From contig OY987246.1 of the NCBI GenBank assembly GCA_963920765.1, positions 14,628,868 through 14,692,867 on the forward strand: 64,000 nt of DNA, in the 5' to 3' direction. Positions 11,760-23,100 of the stretch are shown here, piece by piece. Within the stretch, counting starts at the first letter, position 1; each line of letters begins with the position of its first letter. The translations under genes and the position numbers were made by a program. Source of the DNA: Ulota crispa. Taxonomy: Eukaryota; Streptophyta; Bryopsida; Orthotrichales; Orthotrichaceae. The notes under the pieces were generated by a model that was not told the DNA's origin, did not search any database, and saw only the letters and a program-made list of their open reading frames with translations.

Positions 11760-12541
11760 TTAATCCCTGAGCGCCCAGGCCGTATTCACCAAAATTAAGG
11801 TTTTTGGAGACCAACAATTTTGATGCATTGTACCTTTGTATTGAACAATTCACAAAAAATGACCATTGAAAATAGTGGAATACCTACTTAGAAAATGACT
11901 TGCAAATTTTGGGAACAATTCATCGTGGGAGATGGGAGATTATAACATTTAATCAAACAACATGTGATGACAAAATTTCATTTTATGATAGGTAGTTTCC
12001 AATTGATGATTTTTACAAAATTCTATAAGCCCCAGATTCATTTTAAATTTTGTGAGCAGTAAGATTAGATGTGAATGCACAAACTTGTAAATTATTGAAG
12101 ATTGCACTTCTTTTTATGTCAAGTTTTAGGGCTTCAAATGGCTATTGCACGGAAAACAATGATTGGCACAGTTGGTGACGGTTGCCATAATAAGGGTCTA
12201 GAACATGCTTGAACCCTTGCCGACAACTTTCCCGCTACTACAAAGCTTACACAAGGAAGCTTGCTAGGGATATTGATCAGTTGTAGCATGTAAAACTCTG
12301 CTTGCCAGCATGCCCCGTACGGTGCCACTACTCCCCATATGATGTTTTCACCCAATCAAATCTCTTGTAGCACTTGTACAACATTTGGCTTTCCTTGCAA
12401 TTACTCCATTGGCATGGACAACTTGAATGCCCTCATAATTGTAGTATAAAGTAAGACCAAAAAGTTAGATCTAGTCCCTCAAAACATGGATTGAAAATAG
12501 TAGGAGGCAATAGATGAGGTGCTGCGGCGCTCAGGGGTTAA
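11760..12541. mobile_element. TTAA-flanked piggyBac-like element, 782 bp
   Basis: TTAA lies at both edges. The ends are TCCCTGAGCGCCCAGG and, inverted, CCCCTGAGCGCCGCAG. It shares these ends with the 230-bp element at 1748 and the 250-bp element at 16953 but has a longer inside. The right edge abuts a truncated copia LTR. No transposase-like frame is seen. Confidence 0.75.
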
Positions 12542-12737
12542 AGAAACTAAGGTACAAAAGGCAACTCTCCCCTCAGAATTGAACACGGTTGTGACAAGTT
12601 TTATATTTCTATTATATTTGCATGTGATTTTAATCTCCTCTATATTTTGGTTTCCTTAAAGTCTATAACTCTATCACAACACGTTTCAGCACGAGGCTCT
12701 ATATTTCTCTATATAGCATCTTGCTTTTGTTATGACA
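12542..12737 (+). mobile_element. truncated copia LTR (left arm)
   Basis: It matches, inverted, the inner part of the 372-bp LTR at 15434-15805 and ends in the usual CA (GACA). A possible primer-binding site, TGGTTATAGCATAGC, follows at once. The outer half is missing where the TTAA element begins. Confidence 0.65.
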
Positions 12738-12892
12738 TGGTTATAGCATAGCTTCTTGCTTTTGCATTTTTGTTTGTACTTTCTACAGTAACATACAACA
12801 TTGGCATTGTATTGCTGTGATTACTACTTCTTGAGATTAGTTTTGTGTTCTTGTTGCTCCCCCTCTTACTTTGTTTTACTTTATCTCTCAAC

Positions 12893-13888
12893 ATGACAAT
12901 GCCTACATTAAAGAGGGCCAAGGACAACAAAGCACGGGTGCAACTTCTCATATTTGAAGCTTTGGAAGCAGATGGAAGCAACTACCTTGAATGGAGCATT
13001 GATGTGAATTCATACCTTTATGCGGAAGAATTGGAGGCTACTTTGGAGTCAGTAACATTGGTGAACCTCCCAACATCCTTGAAGTGGAAGGCACTTTTCA
13101 TTCTGAGGAGACACTTGGATATCTCCCTCAGCCAGCAGTACATCAAGGTGAACAACCCATACAACCTGTGGCAACCATTGGAGGCTAGGTTTCATCATGA
13201 GAAGACTATTTTCCTCCCTCATGCTTGTAATGATTGGATTCATCTGAGGGTTATGGACTTCCCCTATTTCTTGGCTTTCAACATGGAGCTTCATTGCATT
13301 GCAGCCCAACTACGACTTTGTAAAGAGAAGATTGAGGAGAAGGAACCCATAGATAAGACTCTATCTACATTTTCTCCTACTTCTGCTATTTTAGCTCAAC
13401 AATACAACAATATGAATTTCAAAACTCATTCCAAGTTAATGTCTCATCTCTTGCTTGCGGAGAAGCAACAGCTGCTTCTATTGAAGAACGTTGAGTCCAA
13501 ATCTGTAAATGAAGCACATATTGTGGAGATGGTAGCACAAAAATCACGTGGCACGAGGAAACATCAATCAAAGCAGAATCAGCCTCGACAGTCCTCCTCA
13601 AAATCTAAAGATAAATCATTTGAAAAACCTAACTTTGGAAATACTAAGAGTGATAAGTCTAAGTCACAGCGTGAGACTTGTGATTGTCATAGTTGTGGTA
13701 GGTCTGGACACTTAGCTAAGGATTGTACAACTTTAGAGTACTTTGTAAAAATATATCAAGAATTGCAGCAGTTTAAGTCTAGGAATATGGAAACTCATAC
13801 ACTAGATGCTCCATCACTAGATAGTGTAGATCCTGAAAATTATATATTGAGCATGGATAAATCCAAGGTAAAATGCGAGGTCAAATGC
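12893..13888 (+). CDS. copia-type retrotransposon Gag (left copy)
   Basis: A single open frame encodes about 330 residues of a UBN2-type Gag: an N-terminal 'YLEWSIDVNSYLY' block, a helical capsid-like middle, a Lys/Ser-rich linker and one CCHC zinc knuckle with Cys265, Cys268, His273 and Cys278. Gag packages element RNA. There is no protease, integrase or reverse transcriptase: the frame runs straight into an inverted copy of itself at about 13889, so the element is defective. Confidence 0.85.
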
Positions 13889-14103
13889 ATCATCACATTT
13901 TACCTTGGATTTATCCATGCTCAATATATAATTTTCAAGATCTACACTATCTAGTGATGGAGCATCTAGTGTATGAGTTTCCATATTCCTAGACTTAAAC
14001 TGCTGCAATTCTTGATATATTTTTACAAAGTACTCTAAAGTTGTACAATCCTTAGCTAAGTGTCCAGACCTACCACAACTATGACAATCACAAGTCTCAC
14101 GCT

Positions 14104-14303
14104 NNNNNNNNNNNNNNNNNNNNNNNNNNNNNNNNNNNNNNNNNNNNNNNNNNNNNNNNNNNNNNNNNNNNNNNNNNNNNNNNNNNNNNNNNNNNNNNNN
14201 NNNNNNNNNNNNNNNNNNNNNNNNNNNNNNNNNNNNNNNNNNNNNNNNNNNNNNNNNNNNNNNNNNNNNNNNNNNNNNNNNNNNNNNNNNNNNNNNNNNN
14301 NNN
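14104..14303. other. assembly gap of 200 N
   Basis: Exactly 200 undetermined bases. The 200 bases just before the gap repeat as the 200 bases just after it, as if two contig ends carrying the same sequence were joined without merging. Confidence 0.99.
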
Positions 14304-15278
14304 CTTGGATTTATCCATGCTCAATATATAATTTTCAAGATCTACACTATCTAGTGATGGAGCATCTAGTGTATGAGTTTCCATATTCCTAGACTTAAAC
14401 TGCTGCAATTCTTGATATATTTTTACAAAGTACTCTAAAGTTGTACAATCCTTAGCTAAGTGTCCAGACCTACCACAACTATGACAATCACAAGTCTCAC
14501 GCTGTGACTTAGACTTATCACTCTTAGTATTTCCAAAGTTAGGTTTTTCAAATGATTTATCTTTAGATTTTGAGGAGGACTGTCGAGGCTGATTCTGCTT
14601 TGATTGATGTTTCCTCGTGCCACGTGATTTTTGTGCTACCATCTCCACAATATGTGCTTCATTTACAGATTTGGACTCAACGTTCTTCAATAGAAGCAGC
14701 TGTTGCTTCTCCGCAAGCAAGAGATGAGACATTAACTTGGAATGAGTTTTGAAATTCATATTGTTGTATTGTTGAGCTAAAATAGCAGAAGTAGGAGAAA
14801 ATGTAGATAGAGTCTTATCTATGGGTTCCTTCTCCTCAATCTTCTCTTTACAAAGTCGTAGTTGGGCTGCAATGCAATGAAGCTCCATGTTGAAAGCCAA
14901 GAAATAGGGGAAGTCCATAACCCTCAGATGAATCCAATCATTACAAGCATGAGGGAGGAAAATAGTCTTCTCATGATGAAACCTAGCCTCCAATGGTTGC
15001 CACAGGTTGTATGGGTTGTTCACCTTGATGTACTGCTGGCTGAGGGAGATATCCAAGTGTCTCCTCAGAATGAAAAGTGCCTTCCACTTCAAGGATGTTG
15101 GGAGGTTCACCAATGTTACTGACTCCAAAGTAGCCTCCAATTCTTCCGCATAAAGGTATGAATTCACATCAATGCTCCATTCAAGGTAGTTGCTTCCATC
15201 TGCTTCCAAAGCTTCAAATATGAGAAGTTGCACCCGTGCTTTGTTGTCCTTGGCCCTCTTTAATGTAGGCATTGTCAT
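14304..15278 (-). CDS. copia-type retrotransposon Gag (right copy, partial)
   Basis: Same protein as the left copy, read on the opposite strand, from an ATG at 15278 through the zinc knuckle to the gap edge. The only difference I noticed is a Val-Asp-Leu in place of Val-Asp-Pro near the C-terminus. No pol region is visible on either side. Confidence 0.85.
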
Positions 15279-15433
15279 GTTGAGAGATAAAGTAAAACAA
15301 AGTAAGAGGGGGAGCAACAAGAACACAAAACTAATCTCAAGAAGTAGTAATCACAGCAATACAATGCCAATGTTGTATGTTACTGTAGAAAGTACAAACA
15401 AAAATGCAAAAGCAAGAAGCTATGCTATAACCA

Positions 15434-15805
15434 TGTCATAACAAAAGCAAGATGCTATATAGAGAAATATAGAGCCTCGTGCTGAAACGTGTTGTGATAG
15501 AGTTATAGACTTTAAGGAAACCAAAATATAGAGGAGATTAAAATCACATGCAAATATAATAGAAATATAAAACTTGTCACAACCGTGTTCAATTCTGAGG
15601 GGAGAGATGCCTTTTATACTTCAGTTCCACCTTAGGAGGTGGTGTCAGCATAGAGTTAACATAAGCCCCTTTTACCTTGGGCGGACATAGAAACTACAAA
15701 TCATTTCTAAATTAACTAGTACTAACTGCTAGTTAACTATTAGTTAACTGCTAGGACCCGGGTGAGATCACCTAGTTGACTTTTTCTTTAGCGTTTTTCT
15801 CAACA
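15434..15805 (-). mobile_element. copia LTR (right arm, apparently complete)
   Basis: On the minus strand this 372-bp segment starts TGTTGAGAAAAACGC and ends TATGACA, the TG...CA form of an LTR. It lies directly upstream of the right gag copy. It contains short repeats of TTAACTNNTAGTTAAC near 15705-15755. Confidence 0.7.
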
Positions 15806-16473
15806 AGGGTGATAGTAAGTTGTTCAATTGTATCCTACTCCGGGGTCCAAGACTAAAGCAAGGTCTTTGAATCCCAATATGAATTCAAACTTCCCAAATT
15901 CAATCTCCCATAAGGTAGAAATACCATAAAGGGGTTTTAAAAAGGAGAAGATGTGGGGAATTTTTGAGAAATTAATCTCAATTGTGCAAAAACAAGAATA
16001 AGGAAAAGTCCAAAAAAAAAGAAAAAAAAAAAGAAAAAAAAGAAAAAAAAGAAAACTTTACTCAAGAATGAATATTTTATGCAATATGAATGTGGATTCT
16101 TGATTTTGGCTGATTCTTGTTTCATAGGTGCACCTTAGACGGCTTCCTCTAGAACTTTGTTTCAAAAAAAGTTTGAACCAATCAAATGCGAGGAAATAGC
16201 ATCTTTTTGAAATCTTTTTCAAAGCCAGCTCTTGTTGGTTTTAGAACACTCTACTCTACCATTTTGAGGAGTAACCATTTATGGTATTTCTACCTTAGTA
16301 TATATCTAAACTCTCACATTTTCAAGCGGGTGGAAAAAACAATGTTTTTCCACCTTGGCCCCACATTGACGTATGTGCAGTAATATGAGCCTTTGGCCTT
16401 GGACTCGCTTATGTGGCACTTTAAAATTGATAATATTGGAGAAATACATGGGAAGCTTGTCATTTGGTGCCAC
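15806..16473. other. gene-free stretch with A-rich run
   Basis: It holds an A/G-rich low-complexity run at 16012-16054 and the dispersed module CCACNTTGGCCCCACAT at about 16350-16405. I see no gene. Confidence 0.55.
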
Positions 16474-17267
16474 TAAGGGCATCTGCAATGCATCCAGCAA
16501 TAGTCTCAACAACAGTCTCAATACGGTAATTAAGTTTAGTCTTATAATAGATAATAAATTTTACTATAATTTTTTTCATGATTTGAAGGGCACTGAAAAT
16601 ATTGTTGTGAAAACGTAATATATTTTGGGTATGGACATTGATTAATTTAGATACATCCCATCAAAAGTTAGCTAGCTTCCAAAAAATTCATAGGTCTCTC
16701 CAAATCAAACCTAAAAAAGGAGAAATTAGCCAAGGGGACTATATTGGGGTGTCATTACGCCGTGCCCTTGGCTAAATTCTCCTTTCTTAGGTTTGATTTG
16801 GAGAAACCTATGAATTTTTTGGAAGCTAGCTAACATTTGATGGGATGTATCTAAATTAGTCAATGTCCAAACCCAATTTTTTTAACATTTTCACAACAAT
16901 ATTTTCAATACCCTTCAAATCATTAAAAATTTATGGAAAAATTTACTATCTCTTAATCCCCAAGCGCCAAGCAGATAGTATATTTTCTCTCCAAAAGTTG
17001 AGTCAACACAAGTTTGACTGATGTTATCTCAATGCTCCTTTGGTCAAACCACCTCCAATCAAGCCCATTGTGATGGAGATGCTTTCTTCTAACAATTTGT
17101 GTGGTCCAATCCTATAGATTGTATTTTTCAATTCACAAGGGGTACTTTGATTGCAAGTAGGTCAGGTTTTCTTGGTTTCAAGTCTGGGCGCTTAGGGGTT
17201 AAAGGACCGGACTTGATTTCCGAGACTATTACCAGGATTGTTGCCATATGCATTGCAAATGCCCTAA
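16474..17267. mobile_element. PIF/Harbinger-like MITE with nested TTAA element
   Basis: TAA flanks inverted ends GGGCATCTGCAATGCAT and GGGCATTTGCAATGCAT. Further in, about 130 bp of each arm (near 16627-16740 and 16765-16882) are inverted copies. TWA target duplication and GGGCAT ends fit PIF/Harbinger (Tourist-like) MITEs. A 250-bp TTAA element is inserted at 16953-17202. Confidence 0.7.
16953..17202. mobile_element. TTAA-flanked piggyBac-like MITE nested in Harbinger-like element
   Basis: TTAA lies at both edges, with ends TCCCCAAGCGCCAAGC and, inverted, CCCCTAAGCGCCCAGAC. It is close in length and ends to the 230-bp copy at 1748. It interrupts the right arm of the Harbinger-like element, so it is the younger of the two. 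Confidence 0.75.
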
Positions 17268-17784
17268 GGTAGAAGTACCATGATAGGCAACAACGCCCCA
17301 TACCCAACTAATAGGGTGTGATATTTCCAATATCAACAAGGAGAGGTGCTTTGGAATGCGTTCTTATGTCATTTCAAGGTTGGGGCCGCTTAAGTCATGC
17401 CATGTATCCCAAAGTGAATTAGGAAGTAATGAGTAGAAAGTAGTTTGGCTGTCACTAGAATTGCATGAGTGTAGAGGTTGGCAATGGAATTAAAGCACTT
17501 ATTGACTCCCAAATTTCACAATAATTTCAATTTTGCAAATAAAAATATGAAAGTTTTACAATCCCAATATTTCTTATCTTCCTACATGGGAAAATTATTT
17601 AATGCCTAAAACTCTTTGTAGTTTGTTGCAAGATTGCTTAACCCCTAAAGGCTTTTGACAAAGTTTTCACCAAAACTGCTCTAAAACTACCATTTCTAAA
17701 AAAATGCTATTTGGGCCTTTAGGATTTAGACTAAACATCTTAGATATACACTAACTTATATTCTCTTGCAATTCAATATTCTAT

Positions 17785-18813
17785 AGGGAATTGCTAACGC
17801 GACACCCTAAATTGCTAACAAGACACCCTCGTGAGCATGAAATTTGATTTTCAATGCTAATTTTTGATGTATTCAAGTGGTCCATCATTCATTCAATCAC
17901 GGCACTACCGCCTCCTTGAAAGAAAATGTGACAAATACAAATTTTGTTGAAATATTATTGCACCAACACTATTTTTTGATGTATTTTTGCTTTAAGTAAT
18001 TTAAAAGTCCTATATTTTTTAGTTTCAAACTTAAGCACACCTTTTTTTTTGAGTATAGCCTCAGAGTGATAAAGGTGAAACAAATCTTTGATCCAAATAA
18101 AAGAATCAGCATTAACCCCTCAATGCCCAAAGGGTCCAAATTGGGTTTCTCTCAATTTTATTCAGGGATGCTCAACCTTTTCTACAAGATTTTTTTAGTG
18201 ATTATTATTATTTTTAAACTCTTATTGAAGTCTGGTTTAAGCATCAGAAGTCTGATTTTGAAAATGAATTAAAATGATTTGTCTATCCAAGATTTTGTGC
18301 AAAGGTGTCCATTGCAAATCTTCACTTTCTAGTGTTGAAGGCTCTTGGAAATGAGTTTCAAGTACACTAGAACTTGGAGAAAAATTCACATTAAAAATTC
18401 AATTTAAAAAATTGTAGAATAGATTTTGAGAAGCCGTAAATTGATTAGGGTTACACATGTCATACTTTACATACTCATATTTTTTTTTATATCCTTAATT
18501 TTAAGTTTGAGATGTGAAAAGAGGATTGAAAGACTTCAAATCACTTTCATAGTTTTAACACCCTCTTGATCAAATGTTGTAATCTTTCAATTCATAAGTG
18601 ATATTGTTGTGTTTTCTTTTCCTATGTGATCTCTAACATATCTAGTTTGAATTTGTATGGTTGCAATTTAAAAAAATCTGATGCAGCTTATCAAAATGTT
18701 GACATTTTGTTCATCCAAGAACAAATTTTGAGATACTCTGGATTGTCCGTGGGCAGTGCGGGGTTAAAAATCATATTTCATGATCACAAGGGGTGTCACA
18801 TTAGCAATTTCCT
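17785..18813. mobile_element. fold-back-end MITE, family FB-2 (interrupted copy)
   Basis: The ends are AGGGAATTGCTAACGCGACAC on the left and, inverted, AGGAAATTGCTAATGTGACAC on the right. It is the same family as 43694-44090 and 51282-51688. Its right third is interrupted by the TTAA element at 18112-18767. Without that insert it would be about 377 bp. Confidence 0.8.
18112..18767. mobile_element. TTAA-flanked piggyBac-like element nested in FB-2
   Basis: 656 bp with TTAA at each edge; ends CCCCTCAATGCCCAAAGG and, inverted, CCCCGCACTGCCCACGG. The uninterrupted FB-2 copy at 43694-44090 reads CAGCATTAAAATCACA across the same place, with a single TTAA. The TTAA was therefore duplicated on insertion. 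Confidence 0.9.
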
Positions 18814-20130
18814 ATTCTATACCAAAATTAAATGCAACATGAATTTCTAGGTACTTGAGTTAAATATTATACATATTACATTCCTCAATTAAGCAAGAAA
18901 TACATTATAAGAAGATCAACATTTGAATGGTAAACTTCTTTTTATTTTTAATAATAGCACTAAAAATACAAATTAGAAAGGATGGTAATTAACCCCTAAA
19001 GTACCAAGGTCTTTTTTCCATCAAAAACCACCCAAAATTGTCATTTTTATTGTGAAAAGAAAAATACTTTAGGAGTTACTTTTTTTGCATATTCAATCGT
19101 AAGATCTTGTACTAATTTCAAAAACTTTAATTTCAAAAACTTTGATCACATAGATTGCAAGATATTTGCATTTAAAATGAAAAAACAACAAAAAGACAAC
19201 TAAATGTACCCATACTGGTACAAGATGCACAGGCTATTTCAAATCTTAGAAATAACAGTTACACACTTCAAGTTCTTGTTAGCAATTGCAAGTGCGATTT
19301 CAAATGTAGATTCTGAGAAGTCCACAATTGAGTCACACTGTTGTCAAATCAAATTTCATATTGCAAGCTCAATCAAAATTCAAAACTACACCTGGCAAAC
19401 CTCCTAGACTCTGAAAAGCGCAAACATTCGGCCTTGAGAGCCTTCATCCATAAGCCCTCTCTCGCAAACGGTTTCTCATACGACCAAAAACCTACCTATC
19501 ACAAAGATCCACGTAATCAGATATAAAATGAAACACTTGTATTCAGGAATTAAAAAATTGAGCCCGCAGGGAGGGGAATCAATGAATGCAATCTAGTCTT
19601 CCAAAATCAATCCACTTAATCATCTAGGGTATTCACAAGCGGTGACATTCCCAGGGATTAAGCCAGCGAGGAAAAGGATGAAAGAAGGTTGGTAGGTACC
19701 AATAATTATAATCAACAGAGTCGCAACATGTACATGCATGTACATTGTACACAGACCGTGTTAGTCAAAAGCACACAACTGTCTACACTCAAATTACGAC
19801 TGCTTCATCCATCTCTGCTAGTACTGTCCATGCTAATATACTACGCAACAAAGAGACAGATGGCGTAATCTATGAGGGAAGAAATAGACATAAGTTCCAG
19901 GAAAATTATTTACACAAGTGATATATACACAACATGAGAGAACTTCCGCCATACTGTACGCTGTGAACACTCAACTCGTAAAGCCCACATGTCACCTCTT
20001 GCCAGCACCTTCTCAGAACTGCCCAACCTCTGGGAAGCTCAGTATGTACAACACGCCATCCGAGGGTGTGAACCACGGACATGAAAACCTATGGTTGTGT
20101 TGGGACAAAAGCATCATACAATAGGGGCAG
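18814..20130. other. gene-free stretch and 3' flank of the 20-24 kb gene
   Basis: A lone TTAACCCCTAAAGTACCAAGG end at 18989 has no matching partner and looks like a truncated TTAA element. The final few hundred bases probably include the 3' untranslated region of the minus-strand gene ending at 20131. No other gene seen. Confidence 0.5.
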
Positions 20131-23100
20131 TTAGTTGACGTATTTGTACTGCAGATACGAATCGCTCATGGCCAGCGATGGCTCTGCGTGATTGTCGTTG
20201 ATCACATCAAAATCTTGTGAGTCGCTAGACAGGTAATGCTTCTCCTGGGACTTCGAATAGTATGGCAAGTGATCCTCAGAGTTTCCATACGCATTTATAT
20301 TACCATCTCCAGCCGGAATCCCTGTGTCCCGGCTCGAAGTGTCCTCTGTCGAATTATACAGATTGGCAGTGAGAGCGCCTTCCCACACCATCACGTGTAG
20401 ACGAATAGACTGGCCGGTCTGTCGGTGAAGCGAGAGCTTGTTAGACATTGAGATAGTGTCATAACACCGAATTGAACCAGACGACGCGACTAACCACGGC
20501 GTAATCTTTTCCCCTCCTAACCGGGAAATAACAAGTAGCTTTCCTGCTGCACAAGCAGCTTGATACACAGTCTGTAGCCCTGCCCGGTCAGCCACCGTGC
20601 CTGGATCCACGGAAGAGACATGGCAAAACCCCTGCGAAGCAAACAGAATCAATACTTTCTGTTATTTATGCTACTCAACGGAAATATCGCTAGCTTCATA
20701 TAGAATAGAGCCATCAAGCTCCCTCCTAAAGTGAACGTTGCCACCAATTGACAGAGATAGTCAATAAAATGCAAGTTTCCAAAAGAACGTAAGAAAATTT
20801 ACACTAAAACAAACAGAAATTTGTCAAATTCAGCACAGGCAAAATTGAGAACCTCTATCTACTTATTTTCAAACAGGAACAGAAACTTGACATTTAATGA
20901 TGAACTGGAGCCAACAAGATAAAGGACACTTTCTAGCACGTAATGGTCACACTTCTTTAGAGGAAATTAAATTCCAAATGAACTGCAAAATCATATGCAG
21001 AATAATACCTCTTCTGTACAGCTGATGCCAACACCGAGGCGAGTCTCGTTCTCCTCGGGTTTCAGATCTATCGCAAGCTCGGCAGCTGCAGGGGAGTACC
21101 ATAATCGTACCGCTCTCACAACGTCCACATCCATGGCTTCTCGATCCTACATTCACAGTTACTCCATTAGCACAAAGCAGAACTTAAGGACTGTAGCAGT
21201 TTCTTGAGTGGGCCAGACTGTCCGAAACAGTGATAAGAAGTAAAAGATCAGCTATAAAACGAGCCAAAAAACAGTACATCTTCATTCAACAATATATTTG
21301 ACCAAGTTATGTCACCTTAGGTGTAGAAAGTTGAAAAGGTAGCACAGATCAGAACCTAACAAATTCACCGAAGGGCCGGAGTAACCTTTTACAGAAATTA
21401 CCTGACCCTATGAGCCGAAAGTAATGAAAAAGTCATATAAACGATCGATTTTCGTTTCGTGTTGCCAAAGCACGTAGTTAAGTCAGACCAAAGAGCAAGA
21501 AATAAAAAGTAACAGGTTCAAACCTTACTTGACAGAAAATTTCACATAAAAATCAGTCTCTTCAGCATTGAGCCTTCCCAATCTTCCAAAATGCCTTCAC
21601 GGAACCAGTATTCAAGTAAATTAAGATTGAAAATAGAACATCGAAGAAATTATTATTTACCTGTAATCTATAACAGCCGGTATTGCCAATAACAGCGGGA
21701 TCCTGCTTGTAGCCAGGAACTTGATAATCTGCATACTACATTTCAAAAGTTTCGCACGTCAAAATCGAACGTTCAAAGTTTCGAACAACGTTAGCAGACC
21801 ACTGCTACCGGTATGCAACAAGAACATAGATGTAAAAAGCACTTTACGACACATGCACGCATGAACTACGGTAAAGAGCAATGTCGGTTTTCATTGCCTA
21901 GAAAATCGAGAAAAAAAAAAAACTATTTAATTTTAATTTTAAAATTTTAAAAATTAGAATTGCAGCTCGTGTTCAAGCTATCTGCTATAATCTTCACCGC
22001 ATGAGAAACGTTCCAGATTCCTCCTCAACTGTTCAAAAAACAACCGCACATAAAATCTAAATTATCGATGACTACTTACTTGCATAAAGAGAGGCTCTGT
22101 TTGAATATTCACAAAGGTGATTGGCACTCCAGACGCCTGGGCAGCAGAAAGCCAGGCAATTGCTCGAGCTGATGTCTGCTCAACACCAGCATAGTCACGA
22201 GCTTTTGGGGATAAAGCTGGTGGCATGAGGAGGAGAGAAAACACCATCGCGGATCCCGAGACAGGTAAGAAAGTCATCATTTTCTGCTCCCAGGGATAAG
22301 AAACGTAGCTATCCTTCAACTTCATACTACTCAACTTCACCAGCAAGTCATCCTTCTTGGAGAAATCCCTCAACATCTTGGAGGCTTCCAATAACTTCCG
22401 ACTTTTTTCTGTTTGAAACAAGCATCAGCGATTAATTCCGTCTTCAAGACACGGCAAAGCCAGCATACAATGTCCTAGGACCAGACATTCACCCAGTAAG
22501 CTAAGATGAAGCGCGAACACATCAAGAACGCCAACTTTTCATTTGATGTAAATATTTTTAAACATGCACCAGGGACGAGATTTAGGCCAAATTGAACTGA
22601 AGCTACAGGCGAATTTGACTCGTGTATGCATTAACAAGTCTTTCACATCGATGACTGTTAAGAGCAGACAGCTGACAAAAAAACTACAGGACTCCGGCTT
22701 CTATGATAGAGACGAGAGACAGGAAGTCAATTACAATTCCGAAACAAGAGAAATTTAGAGTGCAAACCTTGCAGAAGCAGGCAGTCTTGTTCCATGGCAT
22801 CCACCAATGTGGCTATGTGATTGCTATCATTAGCGCTGGCCAGCACATATGTTTTCTTCAATAGGGAGCTCTCATCCACTGCAACTTTAGCTCGAACTTC
22901 AATCACTGACGAGCCTCTTTTAACCTTGACCTTTATTCCTCCCGACGCACTGTACAATTTCTTCAACTCACGAATGAGACCTGTCTTTCCGCCGGCAAAT
23001 GGAGCTACCAACATAACTCCAGTATCGCTGCTAACCTGCAAAAGGCTCTTCAAGATTTGGTGACTCCACATCACAGTAGCAAAACTCCCAACAACCTATT

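Larger units (their letters stand above)
12542..15805. repeat. large inverted repeat of LTR plus gag around an assembly gap
   Basis: The left arm (about 12542-13888) and right arm (about 14304-15604) are essentially identical and head to head. Between them lie a short spacer (near 13879-13893), a 200-bp segment (13904-14103) identical to 14304-14503, and the gap. This is either a true palindromic retrotransposon rearrangement or an assembly product. Confidence 0.75.

Noticed and set aside
12730..12981. Minus-strand frames over the gag copies (also 13049-13309, 13419-13601 and their mirrors at 14570-15441)
   Set aside because: Antisense shadows of the gag frame; they mirror each other only because the arms are inverted copies.
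17638..17730. Possible 92-bp TTAA mini-element
   Set aside because: The left end TTAACCCCTAAAGGC is good, but the right end (GGCCTTTAGGATTTAG) lacks TTAA; too weak to list as an element.
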